DNA of 64,000 bases from Kitagawia praeruptora (taxonomy: Eukaryota; Streptophyta; Magnoliopsida; Apiales; Apiaceae), in contig CM075345.1 in the NCBI GenBank assembly GCA_037693485.1, positions 84,512,001 to 84,576,000 on the forward strand, written 5' to 3'. This document shows, piece by piece, positions 45,806 through 57,824 of the stretch. Every line of letters starts with the position of its first letter. The stretch's first letter is position 1. Both the position numbers and the translations under genes were made by a program. Under the pieces are notes generated by a model. It ran no database searches. It saw only the letters and a list, made by a program, of their open reading frames with translations, and was not told the origin of the DNA.

Positions 45806-46333
45806 TAGGAATGGGCATCAGTTCAATTCAAGGTCAGAGAGTGCTATATCCATCCCGATCCCCGAATTTGAACAAAATCGTTGAACCTATTCTGATTCTT
45901 GAACGAGAATTATTTCGTTCCTGATTCCTGCCCCGAAAGGAAAATAGGAATCCCCGCGAGAAATCATGAATTTTAATATTTCTAGTTAAAATTTTGAACT
46001 TATTTTTAATTAAAATTTTGAACCTAATCGTTGAACCCGTATCGATCCCAAAATGGAGATTATTTTCCTCCCTAATTCCTACCCCGAACGGGGAACGAGG
46101 ATCACCATGAAAAATTGATGATTCTTATTTTCTTTAATTAAAATTATATATTCTCAAATATATTGGATAATCAAATTATTTTGATAACTTTATTATTATA
46201 TTATAAATAGCGATTTGAATTAATTTTTATAATAAAAGATGAAAAATATTGTTGAAATTAAATTATATTTATGAAATGTTAAATTCATAAAAAAAAATTG
46301 AATCTTTGAATTACATTTATTTTTAATAATCTA

Positions 46334-46405
<72 letters not shown>

Positions 46406-46596
46406 TAAATATGATAATCGACTGGAGAACGGGAATTGCATATTGAGCCGGGATGCTTTAATCCCTGAGCTCGTTCCCATCCCTAAATTTTTATAACATT
46501 TTATGTTTCCCGTCCCAAACCCGAAAAATTTCCCGAATCTCCAAACAGGAAAGGGATTAGATCAAGATCGGGCAGACCAGGAGAAATGCTCATCTA
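45806..46596. mobile_element. hAT-like repeat with TAGGAATGGGCAT end
   Basis: The left end TAGGAATGGGCATCAG is loosely inverted at the right (AGAAATGCTCATCTA). The interior repeats CCCGATCCCCGAA, GAACGGGAA and CCCGTCCC phrases, as seen in hAT-type MITEs. (TA)n at 46336-46403 lies inside. No clear 8-bp duplication. Confidence 0.42.
46336..46403. repeat. (TA)n microsatellite
   Basis: About 34 TA dinucleotides. Confidence 0.9.
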
Positions 46597-46769
46597 TAAA
46601 TATTGTCATTCGTTTACCTTTTGAATTTGTATAGTATATATTTAAAGTTCTATTTTAAATACACATACATTCGGTTGGTTATTCAGTCAATTAAAAATAT
46701 CTTACATGTTCTTATCATTTTAATTAATTTTATCCCGAAAAAATTTGAAAATATATATTAAAGCGAATG

Positions 46770-47020
46770 TAGCAAGTGGATTAGTTGCGTATGCAATATT
46801 GATTTTAAAAAGTGTATCATTAAGTATTCTAGCGTAGTGGTAATACATGCGGGCATAAGAATATTGTTATTACTAAAGAGAATGTAGCAAGTGAATTGTT
46901 TGTGTATGCAATTAATGATTTTAAGAATTGTATCATAAAGTGTTCTAGTGTAGTGGTAATAATGTGGACAAAAAAATTGGTACATGAAGGTCGTGGGTTC
47001 AAATCCCAATGAAATCAATT
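46770..47020 (+). repeat. tRNA-derived SINE-like tandem pair
   Basis: Two ~110-bp copies share GAATGTAGCAAGTG, GTGTATGCAAT..TGATTTTAA and GTGTATCATAAAGT/TTCTAG. Each has an A-box-like TAG(C/T)GTAGTGG (46830-46840 and 46946-46956). Only the second has a perfect B box, GGGTTCAAATCCC at 46995-47007. The A-to-B distance is longer than in a normal tRNA and no cloverleaf folds, so this is a Pol III-type repeat rather than a tRNA gene. Confidence 0.45.
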
Positions 47021-47159
47021 TTTTTTAACATTAACATGATTGCAGAGGTATTCTAGTAAATTACTAAATGGGTGAAAAGGCCATGTTGGCCTATAATATA
47101 TATAAAGGATTTTACACCAGGTCTATAATAGTCTGAAAATTATAGAGAATTTGTTGAAT

Positions 47160-47850
47160 ATACTGTCATTTGTATTTATGTTTGCAAAAATACGGTACTA
47201 TTGAAATCTTTGCGATAATACAACATTCTTCATTTTCTTTGCAATTTTACTGTCCATCGTCTTCTCCGACCTATCTTCTGAAACTCTACCTCATCAACCC
47301 AACCTATCCATCATCTTCTCCGACCAACCATGGCAACTCTGGTGCTGCAGGCGAAACTCCACCCATCTCCGATCAACGCCGTCTACCGGATTTAAAAAAC
47401 TCAGCCGGAGTTTACGAAAATGGCGCAGGGATATTGATTAAGAAATTCTCCCTAATCTCATCTTTAATTACTCTTAATCAGATGCAAACAGAAGCTACAG
47501 TTCTTAATTCCGGCCATGGCGGCCTCGACGTCGTCGACGGTGCTGACGCTGGTGCTGCGACGGTGCTGGCGCTGGTATTCAGAGAAGAGCGATGCAACAT
47601 CATTAATCGCAGATCGGTGGATTGCAGTTCTCGTCGGCGGTGTGGCCATGGCTCAGACTATCAGTAGCCATGAGAGATATTGAGAGAGAGATAAGCGAGG
47701 GGTGAAAAAATGGTGCAAATTGATACAATATAGTATTTTTGCAATTTTTAACAAGAAAATGGTATAATTGCAATTAAGATAGTAAAATTGCAAATAGGTA
47801 ATCTTAACAAAAGTAAAAATGCAAAAATTCACTTTTATCAATTTATTTAT
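47160..47850 (+). mobile_element. Possible Pack-type element carrying a GC-rich coding-like segment
   Basis: TTTGCAAAAATACGGTACTA at the left is mirrored by inverted TAGTATTTTTGCAATTTTTA near 47730. Between them a GC-rich stretch (about 47290-47660) sits in AT-rich DNA. Its + frame (47170-47667) encodes Ser/Pro-rich sequence, then GHGGLDVVDGADAGAATVLA and a basic tail. No family is recognised. The abrupt GC rise flanked by inverted AT-rich repeats suggests captured host sequence. Confidence 0.35.
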
Positions 47851-47907
47851 CAAAAAAGCTTAAAATTATATTATTCATAAACATAACTTTAATTAATTTA
47901 TTTTATA

Positions 47908-48330
47908 CTAGCATATAACCCGTGTAATGCAAGGTTCTTTTTTTTAATATCTATAATTATATTAATTTTTTTTAATTTTATATGTTATTAATTTACATAT
48001 CAAATTACTGTTAAAAAGTTGATATATATAAGATTTTACATATTCGATTTAATATTTATATACTCTATCTTGAATTCTTAAAATTTGATTTGAACGATTT
48101 TACAGCCCACTTGAAATTAACAAAATAATCTTTAATTTAGTAATGGTTTAACAATTGTTTTCCAGTTAAACCTACGCAGAAACAAAAAAGAGAAGAAATT
48201 GACGATTTTTTACGTTAACATTCTATTCGATTTATGAATTCTACTTATAATTCGTTTTGATTATCAAAATATCCTTGTTATTATTTGAAGATTCTTCTAC
48301 TAACAACCAAATTCAATTTTAATAATTAGT
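47908..48330 (-). mobile_element. Helitron fragment (minus strand)
   Basis: A/CTAGCATATAACCCGTGTAA is a minus-strand 3' terminus. The interior (ACATATCAAATTACTG, TTGATTTGAACGATTTTACA, AACAATTGTTTTCCAGTTAA) is the reverse complement of sequence at 11960-12260 and 37040-37290. The 5' end is unresolved. Confidence 0.5.
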
Positions 48331-48849
48331 GTAGGAGATTGTAGGAGAGATTTTATCCAAAACTTTGATAATCGATAGTCTGGTCCTCTGTACGACAAAA
48401 TAAATAAGAACAATTAAATCTTAAAATAAATAGATGAAAATTGTTGGATCTAACATAAAAAAATATTTAATATTTTAATATGTTATAAACTAAAAAGTGT
48501 ATTTATATTGAAATACGAAAAGGTGTATGTCAATGATTTAAATCATATATAATTAGGTTTTCCAAATTGAATAGATCAATGTATGTCTTCTACATTGAAT
48601 ATGATTAATGCAAAAATTCGTAATTATATTTTCTCATGAGATTTTGAGTGTTTCCATTTGAATAATAAATTAATAATTATTAAATCATCGCTAAATTAAA
48701 GATAATTTTATGAGTTTCGAGGATTGTAAAATCATCCAAATCTGATTTTTAGATCTCAAGATAGAGCACAAATAGTAAATATGAATTTTTTTAATACTAA
48801 TAAAAAAATAAATAAAATTCAATTCTAATACAACCTTTTTTTAATTATA
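48331..48849. other. AT-rich intergenic, no gene seen
   Basis: Contains a second, diverged copy of the Helitron-internal phrase (AATTATTAAATCATCGCTAAAT, 48670-48700). No coding signal. Confidence 0.4.
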
Positions 48850-49132
48850 CTCCCTCCGTCCATTTCATTTCTTTACACTTTCTATTTTGGGCCGTCCATT
48901 CCATTTCTTTACATTACTAAAAATAGTAATTTTTCACAATAAAATATATTATTACATCCACTACCTCACTCCACCTTTTCAATCCTTTACACTATTACAC
49001 CCACTACTTCACTTATTTTAACAATAAAATTACTATTACACCCACTACTACATTTATTTTAACAATATTACATCCACTATCTTGGTCTCCGTGCAAAAAG
49101 CAAATGTAAAGAAATCAAAAAAACGGAGGGAG
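48850..49132. mobile_element. Stowaway-like MITE, 283 bp (family B)
   Basis: CTCCCTCCGTCCATTTCATT and the inverted AAAAAAACGGAGGGAG, TA on both sides. Interior phrase TACACCCACTAC is repeated. Reverse-orientation relative of 50472-50753. Confidence 0.82.
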
Positions 49133-49405
49133 TAACCTTTTTCAGGTTATGATTTTCTTTTTGAAATTAAATTCTAATACAACCTTTTTTAATTATATCC
49201 TTTTTAGATTATAATTTTCTTTCTAAAATTCATTTATAATGCAACATTCTCTAACTACATCCATTATAAATTATAATTTTCTCTTTTAATATGATATAAT
49301 CTTGATCGTCTATTTTCAAAAATATTAGATTCAACGGTTGAGATTATTTTGGTAGTACAGTGACGAAAATTATGGATAAGATCCCTTTTACACTTATTAT
49401 ATATA
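49133..49405. other. AT-rich repeat, reverse copy of the hAT-internal sequence
   Basis: AATACAACCTTTTTTAATTA, CTTTTTAGATTATAATTTTC and GAAAATTATGGATAAGATCC are reverse complements of 26755-27000. No gene. Confidence 0.45.
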
Positions 49406-49672
49406 CTCCCTCCGTCCCATTTTACATGTCCCCCTTTCTAAACAACACACATATTAAGGTAGAGGTTAGTTGGATAATATTTTCCAACTAATACCCTTAA
49501 CATTGGAAAATGAGAATAGTGTTAAGTTTGAAAAAAGTCAAATTTTAGATACAATAAATGTAGGGATAATTTTGGAAAATCACCTTAAATTTGTATTGAA
49601 AAAAGAAAAGGAACATGTAAAATGGAACAAATCCATTTTTCAAAAGGGACATGTATTTTGGGACGGAGGAAG
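49406..49672. mobile_element. Stowaway-like MITE, 267 bp (family C)
   Basis: CTCCCTCCGTCCCATTTTAC at the left, TTTTGGGACGGAGGAAG at the right, TA on both sides. Confidence 0.8.
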
Positions 49673-50471
49673 TAATGATATAATTCTATACTAAGTGTCT
49701 AAAAGAAGACATGATGTTTTCACTCTTCCAAAAATTAGATAATCTGTTAAAATATAATAGGGATATAAATGGAATATGAAGGAATTAAATTTGTTTTTAT
49801 TAATTAATGTGAGAATATAATGAGAATAATGAAAAAAATTAAATTAGTGTAGAATTGATTGAAATGTATTTTTGAACTAAATTTGATGTCACACTATTTA
49901 TTGGATGTAACGTTTACATTATTATAAGTCCATAAATACTTAAATTAAGTTGAGCCAAACACGCTCAGTATTTGGTTGGAGTTAATCTAAAGCTAAGATG
50001 AAGTTGTGAATTCTAATTCTATTCTATCATCGTTGCTCAAACAAAAAGAACGATTTATTTAATGTGTGTCCAAAGACGCATAATTAGAATTTAGTTGATA
50101 TTTACTGAGTGGTTTATTTTCTTTAACAATAATGGATCTTTTTGCATGCACAAAAATTTTAATCAATTAAAATTATCCAATTTATTAAGAAGTAATTTGT
50201 TAAAATTGTCCTTGAAAACATGTTAGAAAGAACCAAAAAAGAACTAAGATGAATTTGTTGGAAAATCCAAACATATCCTATCATTCAAATCGTGCACAGA
50301 CGATCTTCAATTGAAATAATGACATTTTTACCGTATTTTATTCATTTTTTTTACCAAAATAACAATTTGTGTAATAGGTGGCCAAAACTACCAACCTATT
50401 ACGCATGTGTCAAATGCATGACGAAAAAAAACTCTATTACACATTTGACAAATGCATAACAAAAAAAAATA
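49673..50471. other. AT-rich intergenic, no gene seen
   Basis: Includes a ~33-bp imperfect duplication (CTATTACACATTTGACAAATGCATAA-like, 50395-50465). No coding frame. Confidence 0.35.
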
Positions 50472-50753
50472 CTCCCTCCGTCCATTGGAGTTGTTATCAT
50501 TTGCTTTTTACACGGAGACCAAGATAGTGGGTGTAATATTGTTAAAATAATGAAGTAGTGGGTGTAATAGTGATTTTATTGTTAAAATAAGTGAAGTAGT
50601 GGGTGTAATAGTGTAAAGTGTTGAAAAAGTGGAATGAAGTAGTGGATGTAATAATGTATTTTATTGTTAAAAGTTACTATTTTTAGTAATGTAAAGAAAT
50701 GGAATGGACGGCCCAAAATAGAAAGTGCAAAGAAATGAAAAGGACGGAGGGAG
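50472..50753. mobile_element. Stowaway-like MITE, 282 bp (family B)
   Basis: CTCCCTCCGTCCATTGGAG at the left and AAAAGGACGGAGGGAG at the right, flanked by TA. Reverse complement relative of 48850-49132. Confidence 0.82.
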
Positions 50754-50826
50754 TACCTATTACTCCTTTGAGAAGTGGGTAATAGCCCTATTACTCCTTT
50801 GAGAAATGGGTAATATGTATAAAGAT

Positions 50827-51892
50827 TGTTGGGATTTATGGGTGATAGATTAGACAACTTAACTAAATTCATTGGTATACTTAGTTTAACTAAGTAGAAC
50901 ATACTGTCGTAGCCAGAAATGCTTTTCTTGTAATTAAATATGTACTGTCATGTTATAATTGTAATTCTTGGAAGAAGTTCGATTATGTTCAAGCCTCAAG
51001 AAATACATAAGTTCGACAGCAGGAATAAAAGTTACTGTCAAGCATTGACAATAAGGTTACAAGGAAACAGCATGTTGCCTAGGTCGACAGCAAGTTTCAT
51101 TGAGTCGACAACAAGTTTTATCTTGACAGCAACATTGGCGGAAATTCTGATGACAGCAACTTTCACATATAGTTTGTGACAGCAAGTTTAGAATTCTCGA
51201 CAGTAACCTCTGCGGGGAATTCATACTGTCAACCAAAGCACAATCCTTTGACAGCAAACTTTGCGGCAAACATACTGTCATACATAATCAACTTGATTTA
51301 GGACTTTTCTAAGTCAAATTAAGCGACATAGTACATGTTCAAAAGAAGCAGGCGTGCTGCAACATTCAAACTTAGCAGCAAGTTTGAAAGTCTGTAACAG
51401 AAGCTCGAGAGATCACATGGAGCAACCTGTAAAGTCTAGAGCAAGATAAATTTGATAAATGCTAGATCTGGGTGGCTCAAATGTGGAAAGTATCTAAAGT
51501 TACTTTGTATGTAATTATTAGATAATCACATGGGAATAAAACGTGTAATGAGCTGCAAAAGGAATATGACAGCAACTCAACAACCCATGTTGATAGTGAT
51601 AGTATAGTAGAAAAAGATCCAACTATCACTCTATCACACAATTAAGAGTATCTCTACTACTGTAATCTCTAGAGAAACCGAAGCTTGAGAATTACTTTGT
51701 TCTCAAGGTTGTAGCAAAACTTTGCAAAATAAATAAAACATTTATTTTGTGAAAAATCTGTGCATGATATAACTTGTAAATGCATTTCTTCTACTAGTAA
51801 ATTACAATTTCTATTTATGTTGTTGAAATAGTTTTTGAAATTTATTAGTATTGCATTCAACCCCCCTTCTGCAATACATTCCGGGACCAACA
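50827..51892 (+). repeat. 5' LTR of a Sirevirus-like copia element
   Basis: 1066 bp, TGTTGGGATTTATGGGTGA to CGGGACCAACA, with TGTTGG/CCAACA termini. A primer-binding site follows. It matches the LTR at 20049-21121. It carries at least ten GACAGCAA/ACTGTCA motifs in both orientations (51000-51290). Confidence 0.88.
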
Positions 51893-51894
51893 AC

Positions 51895-51906
51895 TGGTAT
51901 CAGAGC
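51895..51906 (+). promoter_or_regulatory. Primer-binding site, initiator tRNA-Met type
   Basis: TGGTATCAGAGC, two bases after the LTR. Primes reverse transcription. Confidence 0.88.
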
Positions 51907-51937
51907 TTTCAGATTAATACATATATCTAAGATCCGA

Positions 51938-53736
51938 ATGGCAAGTATTCAAATGTCAAGTAATATTAAGATTCCAGCTTTTGATAAAGAAAACTACAAC
52001 ATATGGAAAAAGAAGATCATGTTATTTATCAAAGCTCAGAATCCACTATTCCCAGCTATCCTGGAAAATGGCCCCTTCGTTCCTCAAAAGGAAGTTCCAG
52101 CTGCTATAGTTAATGATGTAGTAATCCCATCACATTGGGTTGCTAAGAAGCCTACTGAGCACAATGACTCAGAAAGGGAGAAGGTAGCCCTGGATGATCA
52201 CCTACAGCTCATTCTGCTAGATGCACTTACCCTGGACAAAGCCATGAGTGGAAATATAATAGTATGCAATTCTGCCAGGAATATGTGGAACAAGATAGAG
52301 CTGCTGTGTGAAGGAAGTGAAGAAGTTAGAGAAAATCAAAAGCAAATACTGGTGTCACAGTATGAAGAGTTTATGGCCAAACATGGAGAAGATCTAACTC
52401 ACATGTTTGAAAGGTTTAGCAAACTGATAGCTGAGCTCCAGATTCATGGAAAGTTTTATGAAAGGAAGGAGGTCAATATCAAGTTTCTGCTAACTCTTCC
52501 AGAACACCTCGAGCATAGAGTTACAGCCATTAGAGAAGGAAGAGATCTAAACACTATCTCCCTTGGAACATTGTATGGAGTTCTAAAATCATATGAACTA
52601 GAATACTATCAAAAGAGACCCATACAAGGTGGATCCAAGGGATTGATGGCAAACATGGCTGGTGCTCTAGTTGCTCAAGGACCATCATACTTTCAAGCAA
52701 GTGAGCAAATATAAAGTGCTCAACAGCCTCAATTTTCATCTGTGAAAATTGAAGAGTTGGTTGAGGATGAAGAAAAGGTTGTTCTTCAACTAGAAGATGT
52801 TGAAGATGAAGAATTCTACACAATAGAAGAAATGGAGAAAATGGATAATCCAACGATGGCTTTTATGGCAAGGAAATTCAAGAATATAAGGTTCAGGAGG
52901 AACAAGCCATATAAGCCTCAAGGTCAATTTCCAAAATATAACCAAGGAAGCTCATCAAAACCTGCTACTAGCACCAAGGGAGGATACAAAACAGGAATGG
53001 TGGATTGATCAAAGTTTAGATGCTACAACTGCAATGAACTTGGTCACTTTGCTACTGACTGCAAAAGACCAAAACAAATACAAAGAATGGAGAGAGGAAC
53101 TGGAAGTCAATTTAAGAAAGGACAAGGAAAAGCCTATGTGGCTGAAGGAAAATGCTGGGATGAATTTGATGATGAAGAAGAAGAGGAATTTGTGAATCTA
53201 GCCTTGATGGCTAGAGAGGATGAAGAAGCATCAACCTCGTCAAGTCAGGTACCATCTCTAGTTTTACTAGATATGTCTTTAAATGACTATAAGCAAACTA
53301 TTGAGGAAATGAGTACTGAAATGTTAATATTCACACTAGTTTATCTGCTGCAAATGAAGAAATTGCTAGATTAACTAAAGAAAATGAAGTACTCAGATCC
53401 AACAATGATGTGTTGTTGCTTAAGACCAGTTCTATTGATTCTTTAGCTCAGGAAAACGGAAGATTAAAAAATGATTTAATCTGTGCTAAAGAGATAGAGG
53501 AATATCTAAGAAAAGAAATTTCTGAAAATGAATTTAAGCTTAAGGCATTTAGAAATTCCTCTAAAATAATTCAAGAGTATCATGAGAAACATACTGAAAG
53601 CAAGAAGACAGACATAGGCTATGATTATAGTAGGAGACCTGGTAAAGAGGTTGTTTTACAGAACAGTAATGAAGATAGTACTGTCAGACCTCACATCCTC
53701 AATAATGTGAGCAATCCAATTTTCAAAAGTACATAG
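51938..53736 (+). pseudogene. Copia gag with zinc knuckle (stops and frameshift)
   Basis: ATG 51938 starts MASIQMSSNIKIPAFDKENY, a DUF4219/UBN2-type copia gag (NYNIWKKKIMLFIKAQNP, ARNMWNKIELLCEGSEEVRE, HMFERFSKLIAELQIHGK). A TAA at 52712-52714 and a TGA at 53006-53008 interrupt it, both where Gln/Arg codons are likely. The zinc knuckle CX2CX4HX4C is at 53021-53062. An acidic DDEEEEEF tract follows. A frame change near 53330-53400 leads to a coiled-coil-like segment (SIDSLAQENGRLKNDLICAK) ending at a TAG. Gag would build the particle. The function is probably lost, although the domain order is complete. Confidence 0.85.
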
Positions 53737-54567
53737 TTTGAGTTTGATGAAACTTCCCTAATTATTAATCAAGAACTCTGTGATGAAGATGAGAGGGATG
53801 ACAGTATATCTAAGAAAGAAAAAGATTCTGTCAAATTTCCCATGACAGTAACTTTACCAAGCAGCCCGACCAGATGTTCAAAAGATACTGTCACAAAGAA
53901 TGAGACAGTAACTTTAAAAGATACTGTCAAGAAGGCACCCAAGACAGTAACTTTAAAACCTACTGTCATGACAATAAGTACAAAAGGTGCTGTTAAAGGT
54001 AGCTCGACAGTACCTTCTGAACATACTGTCAAGACAATCGTCTCCAAGCCTAAGAACAGAAATGGCAAGCTAGGCATTGATAAAAAGATTAATTATGCAT
54101 ATGTTAAGCAAGCACCCAGGAAACTTTGCAATAACTGTGGCTCCTCACAGCATTTAACTTATGTTTGTAAGAAATCAACTAGAATCATACCTAATGCAAC
54201 AGAGTTGAAAGGGAACTTACATAGAATCCCCGTTATGCAAAGAACAATGGTTGTCTGTAACAACATTGACTGTATGCCATGCAAAGTTACTGCCATGAGT
54301 ACATGCTTTAATCTGCAAATTTCATCTACTGAGAAATGTTCTTATATGCAAACTGCAAAGACTTCTTAATCCACTAAAGATAGTAATAAGGCTTTTCTAA
54401 CTAAGAAAAAGTCTAAGCCTTTTTCTAAACCAAAGTGGGTAATGAAAGAAGTCAAGCAACTATCTTCTGATGATATTGTCTCAAATTCTGGTAAAATTTC
54501 AGTTGATACTGAGTCTGCAGGACCCAACAAGGCTTGGGTACCAAATGCAAATTAAACTCCATCTGTT
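53737..54567 (+). pseudogene. Gag-pol linker with second zinc knuckle and repeated ACTGTC motifs
   Basis: The frame at 53842-54369 is basic, Thr/Val/Lys-rich (TVTLKDTVKKAPKTVTLK), encoded by alternating GACAGTAACTTT and TACTGTCA repeats. A knuckle-like CNNCGSSQHLTYVC lies at 54127-54168. Stops at 54367-54369 and 54553-54555 separate it from protease. Such low-complexity linkers are common in Sireviruses. Confidence 0.6.
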
Positions 54568-55374
54568 TTGCAGGGAAAGAAAGACAAACGGGTCATGTGG
54601 ATAATCGACAGTGGATGTTCCAAACACATGACTGGTGATATATCCCTACTATCACAATATGTTGAGAAGGCTGGCCCAACAATTACCTTTGGAGACAACA
54701 TCAAAGGTTACACTGTGGGATATGGCTGTTTAAAAACTGGAAATGTTGTCATTGAAGAAATATCTCTTGTGGAAGGTTTGAAGCATAACCTGCTTAGTGT
54801 CAGTCAATTCACCGACAAGGGATTCAAAGTCAACTTTGGCATGATGGAATGCATAATCTACCACAAGAAGGATAGAAGCCTGTCTCTGAAAGGAGTTAGG
54901 AAAGGAAGCCTATTTGTTGCAGATTTAAACTCAACAAATGAGGAAAGAATATTTTGCTTTTACAGCAAAGCAAGTGTTGGAGATAGCATGCTTTGGCACA
55001 AGAAGCTTTCCCATCTCAACTTCAAAACAATGAACATGCTAATGAAGAAGGAATTGGTGAGAGGACTGCCTCAACAGGAATTCTGTCAAGAAGGACTGTG
55101 TGAAGACTGTCAAATGGGAAAACTAAGAAAAGCAATGCATAAATCAAAACAAATCAACACCAACACAGAAGCACTCAAGTTGATTCACATGGATCTATTT
55201 GGACCAGTGAATGTTCAATCACTATCCAGAAAAAGATATGCACTAGTCATGATAGATGACTATTCTAGGTACACTTGGGTGAAATTCTTAGAATCAAAAG
55301 ATGAAGCTGCTCAGGAAATCATTGATCACATAAGGGTACTTGACAGAACCCAGGAGCAAAAGTTCAATTTCTAA
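54568..55374 (+). pseudogene. Copia pol part 1: protease and integrase N-half
   Basis: Protease is marked by WIIDSGCSKHMTG (catalytic Asp at 54607-54609) and the following ITFGDNIKGYTVGYG. The GAG-pre-integrase region and the HHCC finger (WHKKLSHLN ... CEDCQMGK) come next. The integrase core then begins (LIHMDLFGPV, MIDDYSRYTWVKF), with the first catalytic Asp present. The frame is lost by one base near 55366 and stops at 55372-55374. The next segment continues immediately in another frame. Integrase would insert the DNA copy. Confidence 0.87.
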
Positions 55375-56642
55375 GAAGTGACAATGGAACTGAGTTCAGA
55401 AATGCTACACTAGGAAACTTCTGCAAAGATCAAGGAATTGTTCAACAATTCTCAGCTACAAGGACTCCAAAGCAAAATGGAGTTGTGGAAAGGAAGAACA
55501 GGACACTCATTGAAGCTGCTAGGACTATGTTGAGCAATGCTAAACTACCAACATATTTCTGGGCAGAAGCCATCAATACTGCTTGTTACACACAGAACAG
55601 AACACTAATCAACAAGGCTCATGGTAATACTCCTTACTATCTTTTGACAGAAAAGAAACCAACTGTCAAGTACTTTCATGTTTTTGGAAGCAAGTGTTTC
55701 TTAATGAAGGACAACCATGAAAGAAAAGGCAAATTTGATGCTAAAGCATATGAAGGCATTTTCATGGGATATGGGATAGAAAGAACTGCCTACAGAGTCT
55801 ATATCATGGAGCACAAGACAATTGAAGAAAGTGTGAATGTCACATTTGATGAAACCAAGTTTCCAGGATTACATGAGGATGGTCAAATGCAACCCTTCAG
55901 ATTTGAGAATCAAGGATACTTGCAAATAGAAGAATTTGTTGATGAAGAACCCAGTCTCACTCAATCAATGAGATATGAGAAAGAATCTGTCAATGCTCAT
56001 AATCCAAATCAAACTTCAGCTCAATCACAAACAATATCAGGCATTAATCTACAAGACTGTGAAACTGGAGAAATTGAGTTAAATGAGCAGATCAATGAAA
56101 ATGGTGGAGAGTCAAATCCTCATACTAACGAAGGTCAATCTAATCAAACAAGAAGCTTGCCTCAATCAACCAAGTGGAACAGAGATCATACCAGTAATCT
56201 AATTATTGGAGATCCCACTACTGGTGTAAAGACAAGGAGGAATATCTCTACTGATAGCATGTTTTCATGCTTCCTAACTCAAATGGAACCTAAGATAATT
56301 GAAGAAGCATTGTTGGATTCTGATTGGGTGATAGCCATGCAGGAAGAGCTCAATCAGTTTGAAAGAAACAATGTCTGGAAACTGGTTCCAAGGCCAAAAG
56401 GAAAATCAGTCATTGAGACAAAATGGGTCTTCAGAAACAAGATAGATGAAAGTGGAAATGTGACAAGAAATAAAGCAAGGCTAGTGGCCAAAGGTTACTG
56501 TCAACAGGAAGTGATAGATTATGATGAAACATTTGCTCCTGTTGCCAGACTTGAAGCCATAAGAATTTTCTTAGCTTTTGCTGCACACTGTAAGTTCAAG
56601 GTATTTCAAATGGATGTCAAAAGTGCCTTTCTAAATGGATAA
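55375..56642 (+). pseudogene. Copia pol part 2: integrase C-half and RT N-half
   Basis: Sequence from 55375 (DNGTEF, with the second catalytic Asp) through TPQQNGVVERKNRTLIEAARTML-type integrase motifs (catalytic Glu in ERKN) and the copia integrase C-terminus (FHVFGSKCF, GYGIERTAYRVY). RT begins near 56310 (DWVIAMQEELNQFERNNVWK, KWVFRNKIDESGNVTRNKAR, LARLEAIR-type, VFQMDVKSAFLNG). A TAA at 56640-56642 interrupts right after FLNG where Gln is expected. Confidence 0.87.
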
Positions 56643-57824
56643 TTAGAAGAAGAAGTGTATGTTGAACAGCCTCCTGGATTTGAGAATGACAAATTGCATA
56701 ACTTTGTCTACAAGCTATTCAAGGCTCTATATGGCTTAAAGCAAGCACCAAGAGCCTGGTATGACACACTCTCCACTTTTCTCCTGGAAAATCAATTTGT
56801 AAGGGGTATGGTGGATAAAACCTTATTCTATAAATACCATGGCAAAGACATCATACTTGTTCAGATATATGTTGATGACATAATTTTTGGTTCCACAAAT
56901 GAAAAATTATGTGAAAAGTTCTCATATCTAATGAGAAACAAGTATGAAATGAGCATGATGAGAGAATTAGCATTCTTTCTTGGTCTCCAAATCTATCAGA
57001 AGAAGGATGGAATCTTTATCTGTCAAACTAAGTATGTCAAAGAACTTCTCAAGAAGTTTAACTTAGAAGATTCATCACCTGCCAAGACACTTATCTCAAC
57101 AGCCACCAAATTAGAGTTAGATCCTAAAGGCAATAAAATGGATTCTAGTAAATACAGAGGCATGGTTGGATCACTGCTTTATTTAACAGCTAGCAGACCA
57201 GACATAATGTTTGCTACATGTCTCTGTGCAAGATTTCAGGCAGATCCAAAAGAATCACACTTAGTTGCAATCAAAAGAATCTTTAGGTATCTCAAAGGCA
57301 CTCCAAATCTAGGCCTTTGGTACCCTAAGGAAACGGGATTTGATTTAATTGGATACTCTGATTCAGACTATGCTGGCTGCAAGATTGACAGAAAAAGTAC
57401 TACAAGAAGCTGTCAATTTCTTGGGGGGAGATTGGTGTCATGGTTTAGTAAAAAGCAACATTCAGTTTCTACATCAACAGCAGAAGCTGAATATATTGCA
57501 GCTAGAAGTTGCTGTGCACAAATACTTTGGATGAAGAATCAGTTAATGGATTATGGATTAGAGTTGTCAAACATTCCTATCTATTGTGACAACACTAGTG
57601 CCATAGCCATATCAGACAATCCAGTTCAACACTCCAGAACAAAGCACATTGATATAAGGCATCATTTTATCAGGGAGCATGTTGAAAAGGGAAATGTGAA
57701 ACTGGTTTATGTTCCAACAGAAAAGCAGCTTGCAGACATATTCACCAAGCCACTGGATGAAGCAACTTTTACCAGGTTGGTGAGTGAACTAGGAATGCTA
57801 AATCAGGTACGATTCACTTACTGA
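56643..57824 (+). pseudogene. Copia pol part 3: RT catalytic core and RNase H
   Basis: Open from 56643: EEEVYVEQPPGF, LYGLKQAPRAWYDTL, and an intact YVDD box at 56868-56879. RNase H follows with DLIGYSDSDYAGCKIDRKST, STSTAEAEYIAA, YCDNTSAIAIS and HFIREHVEKG, ending near LADIFTKPLDEATF. The stop is at 57822-57824. All visible catalytic residues of RT and RNase H are present, so only the upstream stops and the frameshift disable the polyprotein. The domain order PR-INT-RT-RH is diagnostic of Ty1/copia. Closely similar to 12512-13705. Confidence 0.88.

Noticed and set aside
46940..47010. A functional tRNA gene
   Set aside because: The B box is good, but A-box spacing is wrong and no acceptor or anticodon stem forms.
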